64,000 nucleotides of DNA from Auxenochlorella pyrenoidosa (Eukaryota > Chlorophyta > Trebouxiophyceae > Chlorellales > Chlorellaceae). Position numbers and translations under genes: made by a program. Positions within the stretch are counted from its first letter, which is position 1; each line of letters starts with the position of its first letter. Location: NCBI GenBank assembly GCA_001430745.1, contig KQ481983.1:3205665-3269664 (forward strand). Direction: 5' to 3'. The notes under the pieces are model-generated. The model ran no database searches. It was not told the DNA's origin and was given only the letters and a program-made list of their open reading frames with translations. This document shows, one piece after another, positions 1 through 10,300 of this stretch.

Positions 1-1149
1 ACCCACACACACACACTACGGTGGCCGTGCCTCCCCGCCGGCCCGCTGGCCCCGCCTCGCCTGTCCTTGTTCCAGTCGTTGAATGCGCCCACCAGCGACA
101 CCACCAGCACGGCAACCCAGATTGCCACGCCCTCCGACCACGCGCTGTCCTCGCGCTCTGCAGGCACCGCGACGCCCAGCACCGTGGACACCTGCGACAG
201 GCGGCAGGCGGGCCGCGTGCGCATGCCTCAGGGTGAGCACGGGGCTGCACCACGTGGACCTCCGGGGGGCAGGTGTGGGTGGGTTGCACCACGTGGTCTG
301 CTGTGCTGGCCCCGGCGGCGTGCGGGAGGTGGCAAGGAGCAGGACGGCGCAGCCCTGCCAGCTGCTGCGGCCCTCCAAGTGCCCCACGCGACTCACCAGG
401 GCAGCGGCCATGAGCATAATGAGGGTAGGATCCTTGAGGGCGCTGAGCCAGAGCTTGAAGAATGACTTGGGTGGGATTGCCTTGAAGCGGTTTGCCCCGA
501 ACGCAGCCCTGCACCAGGATGTAGGGGGGCGCTGGTAGTTGGCAGCTGGCAGCAGCCACCAGTTTCGCAAGGCTGCCCTCGAAGGTTGTCAGCTGTGCAC
601 GTGCGCGTCGCTGCTCCACGGCATGACAGCAGTCAGACGCAGGCAGAGGCAGAGGACAGCACCACAAGGCGGCCTTGGCGGTAACTGGCCGCGGGCAGCT
701 GCTCGCCGCACAGCAGCTGCACCTGCCACTACCCTGCTGCTGCGGGCAAGTGCGCGCCACTTTCTGCCGGCCCCGTGCACCTTTAGGTTGCGCTCAGCTT
801 ATGCAGAGGCAGCTGCAAGCACACCTGCGGGATTCAAGGTCGCCGCCGTCTGCGGCAGCGGCGTTCACACCGTCGTGCAGGGACACCCTTAGGGCGGCCG
901 CCGCGCCCTCCAAGCCGCCCAGCTCAGCCCAGCCGTCATTGTCCTTGTGCTGCAGGGGCGGCACGAGGTATGCATGGGCAGCTGCTGGCTGCTGGCTGGC
1001 AGCTCCCACTTCTCGGCACAGTCTGCTCGGCTGCTCAGGCTCCCGAAACCCTTGCCCACCTCATTGATCGCGTGCAGGCGGTCAGGCAGGTCCCCGAACG
1101 CGGCGGCAGCTGCGGGCTGCCCCTCCAAGTCTGGGCCGGCAGGATCCAT
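1..1149 (-). CDS. Type IIB P-type Ca2+-ATPase, 5' part (gene continues beyond base 1)
   Basis: A calcium pump exporting Ca2+ from the cytosol at the cost of ATP. Only the N-terminal part is present. Reading the minus strand, exons are about 1149-1060 (start MDPAGPDLEG), 949-825, 508-397 and 191-61. Joined, they give a soluble N-terminus, the conserved WAELGGLEGAAAALRVSL stretch, FGANRFKAIPPKSFFKLW before the first membrane helix, ALKDPTLIMLMAAALVS (TM1) and SEGVAIWVAVLVVSLVGAFN (TM2), which matches the start of plasma-membrane/ACA-type pumps. The phosphorylation (DKTGT) and nucleotide domains lie outside the window. The last visible intron starts with GC (base 60 going down) rather than GT; reading through gives sequence unlike the family. 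The N-terminus is short, so a long plant-style autoinhibitory extension is not evident. It faces the phosphate transporter head-to-head. The family call is secure; the isoform and membrane are not. Confidence 0.88.
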
Positions 1150-2300
1150 GGCTGTTTTTTCTCACTCAGTGTGAACGAGTTACGACCAGGATGAATGCAA
1201 AGTGCGAGGCGGGGCATGCTGCACAGCGCGCGCGCCACGCGCATTTAGCGAATCGTGTACCGAAAATGCGGAAAAGATGCCGGCTTTCTGCTCCCCCGCC
1301 GCCGCCTGAGTGGACCGACAAAGCGAGACATCAGTAGGGACAAGTGCACTAGCGCTGCGTTCGGATGGACCGGTTCAGGTTGGACCGGGTGATTACTGGT
1401 GCTCTTGTGGGCCCCTTGACCAGGGACAACATGGATGACAGATGGAATGTTTGCCCCCAGACCCATCATGCCCATCACCTGCCGCTGGTGCGGGTTGGCC
1501 TCTGCCCTGCTACCCTGCGAGTGACTCAAGCGCGCTGTACGCCGCGCCTGCTGCATCGCTGCAAAATACAAGTGCTGGCACCAGCAGCACACGCGCAGTG
1601 AAGCGTCAGCAGCAGTGAGCAAGCAGAGAACATTGCAATCGACCCTGCTTCACGTTCCGCGCTCTGCAATTGACCAGGACATCCTCGTCCTACGAGTGTG
1701 CGCTCCGCGGCCAGTTGTGCACAGCTGCAGCCAAGCCCCGACATTGTCCACCAGTTTGCTTTGACATTTTAAAATGCCAATTGGCAGCTGCCTCCCAAAG
1801 CTTGTGCAGCTTGCGAGGTGAGAAGCATGCGACATTTGTCATGCCACCGGTAGTTGGAGAAGAAGCACACGATGGCAGACAACGACCCGCGTGCGGCATG
1901 AACCCCTTCCTTTGCAGATCAGTAAATACTTTCCAGCCTGTAGAGGGCTTGTGGTATGTGGTGCAACGCAAGCATCAGAAGGACTGTCCTGCATCGTGGG
2001 CAGGCAACAGCCGGCATTGTAGTCAAGGGTGACGCACTGCCGCCATGGCACCGTGGGCCGCTTGGTGCTTGCCTGCACTGTCGATCTCCCGCGTGCTGTT
2101 TACTCGCACTCGATTATCTCCCTTTGCACCCTCCGATTGCGAACGGGCCGAGAGGAGATGCTCCTGTATGCACAGCAGGGCACAGCAGGGGCATCGTCGA
2201 GCACCTGATGCCGAAATGTTCCTAAAATGCGGGCGGCCATCATCGCACAGTCATCCATTCCTTCCTGAAGGATCGCGGTCGGGGGAGGCAAGCATTCGCT
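1150..2300. other. Intergenic region between divergent Ca2+-ATPase and phosphate transporter genes
   Basis: About 1.15 kb separates the two start codons and must hold both promoters and 5' UTRs. No ORF here has family features. I looked for a plant-type PHR1 site (GNATATNC) and saw no clear match. An AT-richer patch lies around 1760-1780. Confidence 0.5.
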
Positions 2301-5300
2301 ATGGCATTCACTCCGGTGAGTCGCGCGCACCTGCGCTCAAGGGACCCCGCGCTGGCCGGTTCGCTTTCGCCCCTCGCGCACAGCGCTGGCAGTCCTGCAC
2401 TGGCCAGCTGGCAAGTGCTGGACTGCTGCTGACTGTCAGTATTAGCGCCGCAATATTCCTTCCTCGCGCATGCGGCCGCAAGCTTCAGCCAGTCCGCTGT
2501 CGACTTCAAACGCTGCCTGCTGTTTTACAGTGCTGGCTGCTTCGGTGCCAGAGGTTGTCCTGCTAGCGCCAGACCCAGACTGCTCGTGCGGAGGCACTGC
2601 TGCTGCCGCAGCGCTGCCGCCGCCGCTACTGCCTTCTGGCCACTCTTTGAATCCTGGTCTCAATTCACTATTGCAGTACACGTGGATCTTCGCCATTGCG
2701 GTGATCGTCGGCTTTGCCGAGTCCTATGGTGTGGCTTACGATTGCCAGCAGTCGCGATAAGCGGCAGGAGATGCGAGATGCCTTTGTCTGCTGGCGCAAG
2801 ATGCTGCGATGTGCGCGGTACACCTGACCGGTGCCCAGGCCAGAGCAGTATGCTCACCCCTCTTCCCCGCATGTCCTTGCTCTGCAGGCATTGGCGCAAA
2901 TGACCTGGCAAACGGTGAGGCGCTGCACAGCACTGGTACTGGTTGTAGGAGGGTTGCCACAGGCCTCCGAGGAGACAGCGCTTGCCCTGACCCAACTCCT
3001 GCGCCTCGCTGCTCACCCTTCTCACTCTCTCCCACCTGCCTCGTCTGCCTGCCCACCCGCAGCCTTCGGCACCTCTGTGTCCGCCAAGGCGCTCAAGTAC
3101 TGGCAGGCAGTTTTGGTGGCGTCCATTTTTGAGTTCCTGGGCGCCATCCTGCTGGGCGCCAACAACACAGGCAAGGGCGGTGGGGTCGGGGTTGATCCAT
3201 TACATTACGCTCAAGCGGGCGCTCCTCGCAGCTCTGCCCTGCTCATCAGCCACTGTGGTCCACTTATCATCGAGGATGGATCCCTCTCCCCCCTGTCTGC
3301 CCTGTGTGCAGACACCATGAAGGCGGGCGTGGCCGACCCCAAGGCCTTTGCCGCGCGCCCCGAGATCTTCATGTATGGTGAGTGCCCCGCACCGCTGCCT
3401 GGTGGGACTCGAGCCGGCGTCCGGATGTGGTGGGATCTCAGGACAGCGGGTAGGAAGACCCTGCTCAGCTGCCTCGCCCTGCTTCACCGCTGCCGTTTGC
3501 ACCCCTGCTACCTCCTCCCCGCAGGCATGCTCTGCGTGATGATTGCCGCTGCCTTCTGGTGAGCGCTGCATGGGGAGGCGTGATGCCCTGCTGCTGCTGC
3601 GGCTGCCGCCCTCTGCACAGCATCCCTGCACAGCTGCACTGGTGCTGACCCATTACGCTGCCCGCCCATTCTGCCCCCCCAGGGACATCTTCTCCTGCAC
3701 CCTGGAGCTCCAGGTGTCCACCACCCACACCACTGCCGGCGCCCTCATCGGCATGGCCCTGGCCACCTACGGCTCCGACGCCGTCATCTGGTCCAAGCAC
3801 TCCGACTCCTTCCCCTACGTCAAGTGAGCCTCTTCCTCCCCGCTGGCTCGTGATCTGCTGCCGCTGCCGCAGCCACCAGCCTTTTGGATGCTGCCGCACG
3901 CGGTGTGTTTGCCTGGCAGTGCGTCTTCTGGCTCTCATGCCTCATCCAAAGCGACTCCCTCCCCCCCCCCCCCCCCCCTCCCCTCCCCCCGCAGGGGCGT
4001 GTCTGCCCTGTTCATCGGCTGGGGCACCTCGCCCGTGCTGGCCATGATTGCCGCCTCCATCCTCTTCTTCCTGGTCCGCACCTTTGTGATGCACTCCTCC
4101 AACCCCTTTGAGCGCGCCCTGTGGGTGTTCCCCATGGCCATGTGGCTCACCATCTTCACCGTGGTCTTCACCATCATCCAGGTGGGCAAGCGCACCCGCG
4201 GCTCAGCAGCCCGGCCTGCCTGCTGCTTGCCAGCCTGCCTTGTGCTTGAGGATGGGTCTCGAAAGTTGCCCACCTGCCCCTGCCTTGGCGGGAAGGCCAC
4301 ACGCGCTGCGTTATCTCACCTCCACACCTCACCTCACATGTTCCATGGCCCCCGCCGTGCCCACCCCCCCGCAGACCGGCAACAAGAACAAGACCTGGTC
4401 CGAGGTGTCCAACGGCAAGGCCAGCTGGATCTCCGTGGTCGTGGCCCTGGGCTTGTCCGGTGAGGCGGGGCATCGGCCGCGAGGCCCCGTCTGGACACGG
4501 GCTGGAGGGCGGGTGTGCGCGGCGCCCACCCCACAAAAGCACGCCGAGGGGCGTAGGGTGATGCGACGGCTCACGCTGCCGCTTGGCCCCCCTTCCCCCC
4601 ACCACCCCCATCCCCGCGCGATGCAGTCCTGACCGCCATCATCTTCATCCCCTTCATGCGCCGCCGCCTGGCCACCATGGAGGCCGAGCGGTGAGCGCAG
4701 GGGGCAGGGTCCAGCAGACCGTGCCGGGGGTCCGCCCATCTGCATGCACGGCCACACTCGCCCCCTCTGCCTGTCCCTCATCCGCACTGCCTTGCCCCCC
4801 CGCCCCGCAGTGAGGCTGAGGCTGTTGCCGCCGCCGAGGCCGCCAACGGCAAGGCCGCCAAGGACACCGACTCTGACGACGCCGCGGCCCAGAAGCCGGC
4901 CATCCCCCGCTCCAACTCCGTGCTGGGCCGCACCGCCTCGGCTGTGGGCCAGCGCGTCGACTCCATCAAGCAGTCCAAGTTTGGCCAGGCCGTGGCCAAC
5001 AACCGCGTGGTCAAGTTTGTGACCTATGGCCTCACCTACGACATGCACCGCGTGCTGACCAAGGACACCGCCGAGTACAATGAGCGCGCGTCTCGCATCT
5101 GGGACAACGCCGAGCGATTTGACTGGCGCGCCGAGGCGGTGTTCAAGTACATCCAGGTGGGCGGAGCGCGCCCGCGGCAGCCCTGTGTCTTGCTTGATCT
5201 GTGGTGTGGCCAGGCCGCCATCCCGGCTGCCGTGGTGTGTGTGCTCAGCAGGGGGTGCCATTGGAAGCGCGAGCCGATCCTTCACACCTGGCCTCCCCTG

Positions 5301-6525
5301 TGCAGGTGTTCACCGCGTGCGTGATGTCCTTTGCCCACGGCGCCAACGACGTGGCCAACGCCATGGGCGTGAGTGCAGACTGGACTGGCTGCTGAGCACT
5401 GTCACTGCACCCGCTTTGCTCTGCAATCACAGCGTCTGCGCTGGGGGTGAGGTCAGGCCACGTGCCAGCTCCTCCCAGCCCGCACAGCGCTCCCCCTCCC
5501 CTGCACCTTGATTCCTCTCACCCTGGCTCCCCCCCTCCCCCCCACTCTGCAGCCCTTCTCCGGCGTGTACTACACCTGGAAGAACGCCGCCGTGCCCGGC
5601 TCCAAGGTGCAGGTGCCCACCTGGGTGCTCGCCTTTGGCGGTGTGGGCATTGTTACGGGCCTGGCCACCTACGGCTGGCACATCATGGGCCTGTACGGCG
5701 CCAAGAGTGTCATGATCTCCAACTGCCGCGGCTTCTCCATCGAGCTGGCCACTGCACTGACCGTCATCTTCGCCGCCCGCTTCGGTGAGCCGCACCCGTG
5801 GGCCTGGGGGCTCCTGGCTGCTTGGACAACAGACTGCCCTCAGCGCTGCGCACTGTGTTTGACTTTCTTACTATGCACTACTTACTATGCAGTGCCCTCC
5901 AGGAGCTCAACGCGCTTTTAATTTGACCCATATAAATGCTTCCTCTCCCTCGATACTGCAGGCATCCCAGTGTCCACCTCCCACATCTGCGTGTTTGCCG
6001 CCGTCGCTGTCGGCATGTTTGAGGGCCGGCGCGGTGTCAACTGGATGATGGTGCTGCAGGTGAGAACATGGCAGACGCATGGCGCAGCAAGGGTGCTGCG
6101 TGTGGTGAGTGCATGCAGCTGCTTCGCCGAGCCACCTGCAGGCATGCTGTGCGCGCCTGCCTGCCCCGCTGCCATCCCTCCCAATGCCTACTTACCCCTT
6201 CCTCTTTTCCCGACTTTGCACCCCCAATCTCACTTCGCAAAGACCATCATGGCCATGTTCATCACGCTGGGTGAGACAACGTTGCACAAGGGCAGACAAC
6301 GCCCTGCATTTGCCAAAGCGCCTCTGCCACTGCCCTGCCGCGCACCCTCCCCCTGCCCACTGTGTCCGCCCCTGCTCTGCCCACCTCGCAGGCACTGCCA
6401 TGGGCGCTGCTGCGGGCCTCACCGCCTTTGGCGTCTACTCCCCCATGAAGAACCTGTACGACGCCACCGGCTACCCCAACGGCGCGTGGCAGCTGTCCCC
6501 TCCCCCGCCACCGCCCTCCGCCTAA
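2301..6525 (+). CDS. Sodium/proton-coupled phosphate transporter, PiT (PHO89) family
   Basis: Imports inorganic phosphate across a membrane, probably the plasma membrane, coupled to Na+ or H+. Sixteen exons give 559 aa: 2301-2315, 2677-2728, 2888-2914, 3063-3170, 3312-3377, 3525-3558, 3683-3823, 3995-4181, 4375-4459, 4627-4690, 4811-5156, 5306-5368, 5553-5784, 5962-6059, 6243-6270, 6392-6525. The two PiT signature repeats are intact: GIGANDLANAFGTSVSAKAL (about residues 22-41) and SFAHGANDVANAMG (about 383-396). A hydrophilic loop (about 240-370) separates the two membrane halves, as in the family. I chose the start at 2301 because a five-codon exon (MAFTP) has a perfect GTGAGT donor that splices in frame to YTWIFAIAV, where PiT proteins normally begin. 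Exon 4 may end at 3170 with a GC donor, or at 3179 with GT, adding three residues. The Pro-rich tail LSPPPPPPSA is unusual. Confidence 0.93.
3961..3990 (+). repeat. C18 homopolymer within an intronic pyrimidine tract
   Basis: Eighteen consecutive C residues (3961-3978) followed by TCCCTCCCCCC run directly into the GCAG acceptor at 3994 of the phosphate-transporter intron. It serves as an extreme polypyrimidine tract and is likely to vary in length. Confidence 0.9.
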
Positions 6526-7344
6526 ACTGGGGGCCTTGACGGCTCGTGACATGTTGGGCCAGGTCCTGCGTAGTCACTCCCTTCTCCCTCATGCTTGCCT
6601 CTCCTCACGCCGCTTCTGACGCTCTGACGCGGCAGCAGGCTGGCAGCGCCGGCGTCCACACGCCCGCCTGCTCGCTATGGTATTCTTGCTCAAACTCAAG
6701 GACATATCACCACCACACCCCCGACTCTTCCTGAGTCATTGCATCCCTTCCGATGCTACCTCTGTAGGCCCTCCCTCGCACACTGACCCTCCCAGGCTGT
6801 GCCCTCTGCCCAACCGGCCTTTTGTACACTGCCGACCCTCTTTTTTCCACAATCCTCTCTCCCTCGACTGCGAACATTCTTCTGCTCTCCTGCCCAACAA
6901 TAACGGTGACTTCACCTAGCTCTCATCACAGCATGCTACCTAGTGCGGCAAGGGGGACAGTGGACAAGTTGAGAGGCAAATTTGGAGGAAAATTGGATTC
7001 CGCATGTTGGTTGGACATGGACATGGTGCCATCACAGATGCACAGCTAAAGGGCCTTGATGAGACAGTTAGGACAGGTGTGGTTAGCGCGCTTTGTGCAG
7101 GAACCTTGATCGTTAGTACTCATACGCTCAGGGCAGCAGGGCAGGTCAGTACAAGCAGAACTGTCAGGGGCAAAATCAATGTTAAATTTGGAAGCAGAAG
7201 CATGCATTCAGTTTGGTTTTGGAGTATGGCAGCAAATTTGGGAAGTTGTTTAGGTCATGAGAGCCTCACTACAGAGCCGACCAACCTGCTGACAGCTGCA
7301 TTTGGCGCGAGAGCAGCAGTGCTGGCAGCTGCCGGCGGCGGCAG
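6526..7344. other. Convergent 3' region between phosphate transporter and PEC-like channel
   Basis: About 820 bases between two stop codons, presumably both 3' UTRs. It is less GC-rich than the genes (for example 6960-7260). I see no coding exon, RNA gene or repeat. Confidence 0.5.
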
Positions 7345-10300
7345 CTAGCACTCTGACAGCACCACGATGCGCGCGTCCCTGCCGTAGTGCATGGCCGCGG
7401 TGGAGTCGGGCACCAGGACCAGCCTGCCATCGGGGCCGATGTAGCCCAGCGCCGTCTCCTCACGCAGCCGCGCAAGCTCGCTCACCTCTGCCCAGCTGTG
7501 CGCGGTGCTGCTGCCCAGGCCGTACCGCTCGGGGCGGCGCAGGTACAGCTCGGCGCCCTTGCAGCTGTCGATGAGCTCGGAGAGGGCGGCCGCCAGCGCG
7601 GGCTCGTGCGCCACCTGCAGGCCAGGGGCCGCCCGCCCAGTGCTCGGCTGGCTGACAGCAAACGACACAGGCTGATGCTGCCCGCGAGGTGCAGACGACC
7701 GCACCAAGCAGGGCACACAGCAGCCCACATTGCACTGCGCCTTGACCGGCAGCCCTGACACCATGCATGAGGCGCTGCGCGCAGATGCGCATGCATGCGA
7801 GGCCGGCCCGGCACTGCCCTGGTCCCGCCTCCCGCACACCTGCAGCAGCATGCCCGACACCAGCTCCCCCGGCTGCAGCAGCTCCGCGGTCACCCGCGTG
7901 CGCGCCAGCTCCGTCAGGATGTGGCTGGCCGTCTGGACAGTCTCTGCAGGGGCCAGGCCAGCCGAGAGAGGGATGGCATGCAGGGCCACACGTACGCTTC
8001 ACCTGCCCTAGGCGCACGCACAGCCCGCCTGGGAACCGCACCTGGGAACTGCACACAAGCCACCACATGGGGCGGGCGCCGCATGATGCCGTTGCCGCTG
8101 CCGGGGGCTGCCTGAGCTGCGTTGACAATGTCCTGCAGTAGCACAGGGCGGCACTGCGTGCGGCCTCAAGGCTGCGCAGGCCACGGCTGCAGCGCACGAG
8201 AGCCTTGACAAGTTTCGGGCTGCCTTGCTGCACCAGCAGGCCAGGATAGCTTGCTTGACAGGAAGTAATCTGCAGTTCCTTTGGGACCAGGTATTCGGCC
8301 ATGACACTGCCACCACCAGCAGATGCTGTAACTGGCGCGATTCCAGCCTGGGCCATCGCAGCCTGACGCCGGCCCGCCAGCCCACCTGCACCATCAGCAG
8401 GCTGGTCAGCATGCGGGCATCCGCGTCCTTCAGGTCCTCGGCCTGCAGGCTGCCCAGGATGATGGCGTGCGCCGACGCCACGCCTGCACGCTCGTACGCC
8501 TCGCGCTGCAAGCCGCAGGTTGCGGGGCAGGCAAGGAGGGCAGGGACGGAGGAACGTTTGACGGACAGCAGCAGGGGCATCGGATGTTTTTGTGCAGACA
8601 GTTCCGCTGGCCTGCTCTGCCTGCATGTGCACGCTGCAGCACCAACCGTCGCAGGCACCGCCTCCCCCCCAACCCCCCCGCCGCACGTCGAGGATGTCTC
8701 CCGGGATGTGCCGCACCGCGCGGCCCTCCACCTGCCACACGTCGTCCACCTCCTCCGGGAAGTCGGGCGGGCGCTCGCTGTTCACAATGAACACCTCGGA
8801 GCCGGGGGCCGCAAAGTCGGTCAGGCCCGCCTGCAGCCGGGGAGCAGCGCGCAGCGGGGTGGCACAGGGCCAGGTTGCCAGGGGGGGTGGGGTGGGGGGT
8901 GGGGGGTGGGCGGCTGCTCTTGCTCACCTGTGCCTAGGAGGGTGCAGCAGCATGCTGCCGTATGACACCGCAAACCCTGGCCAGCACAGAAGCGGGGAGC
9001 CAGAGGTGCCACCCTCACCATGAGGTCGCCCAGCGGCCCCGACCAGCCAACCACCACGATGCTCTTAGGAGCGGGGGCCGGCGGCTGCGCCGCCTGCAGC
9101 CGCCGCTGCAGCGCGCCGACGTCGAGCCCGGCGGCCGTTCCGTCACCGGGCACCAGCTGCGGCGTGCTGCTGTGGCTCAGCACAATGAGCTGTTGGCGGG
9201 GGGAAGGGGGAGGGGGTCTCAGCGTTGGCCAAGCATGAGCCGCCACTAGGCAGCTTTACTACAGCACGCCCTGCACACGAATGTCACGTGGCCACACCAA
9301 GGTGGAGATGCGCAGGAGACATGCAGCACAGCAGGCATGCCCAGCCAGCGCTGCTCTCCTGCTCCGGCACCGCCCGCCCACCTTGTCGTAGCGGGACAGC
9401 TGCTGCAGGTCTGGCGGGTTGAGGTGGGTGCCGCGGTCGGCAGAGGAGATGTAGCCGCACACCACGGCGTTGCGCAGCTTGCGCCGGGCCTCCTGCGCAG
9501 CGAGCGGCCGGCATGCGTGGTGTGTGTCAGGCAGGCTGGCATGCCCCGTGCTTTGCCATGCCGGCCCGCTGTGCATGCTCTGGTTGAACCCAGCTGCGCC
9601 CTGCTTCAGCGGCTCAACACCCAACCCTCCATGACATTGCTGCTTCCTGTTGGCCACTCCGGTGCCACCACCCTACCTGGAAGGTGAGCCCTTGCTCCTG
9701 CCCGCTGCCGGCCACCGCCGCGACGTCCATGAGGTGGAAGTCGGGGGCGCCGGGGGCGCTCTGCGCGATCTGCCCCAGGATGGTCGACACGCCAGGCTGG
9801 AGGCACGGAGGTGATGGGTGTGGGGTACTGAGCTGGTGACCCAGGCAGGCAATCCCTTGATCAAAGCGGCCCAGGCGCGAATGCTGCGCAAACGCGGCAC
9901 ATGAGGGGGCAGCCAGCGCGCTGCCTGCAGCAGCCCACCTGCACCGCGCTCTGCGCGATCAGCCGCGCCATGTTGCGGTGCCCTGCAGCGATGGCAGGAC
10001 GGTGGGCAGCTTGTCCTTGCACAGCTCGCGCAGAGTAGAGCCACCGATCAACCCGCCACACATCATCGCCTGCATGTCCCCCACCCAGATGCCCCAAGCT
10101 CCAGGCTCTTCTCTCACCATTCACCTCCACCAGCTTGATATTTGCCGAGGCGGGCAGCGAGCGCTGCACCACGCCGGCCAGGGTGTGGTTGGCCTGATCC
10201 GCGGCGCTGGCGCGCATGGAGGCGGGAACTTCCGGGTTCTGCAGGCCCGGGCGCAGGGTAGGGGTGGTGGTGGGGGAGCAGGCGAAGAAGGGAGTGCTAG

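Noticed and set aside
1245..1622. Minus-strand frame between the Ca2+-ATPase and PiT genes as an extra gene
   Set aside because: No domain, no splice logic, and it lies in a promoter interval.
7460..8794. A 444-codon minus-strand frame within the PEC-like gene
   Set aside because: It runs through several introns in a different frame from the conserved exons.
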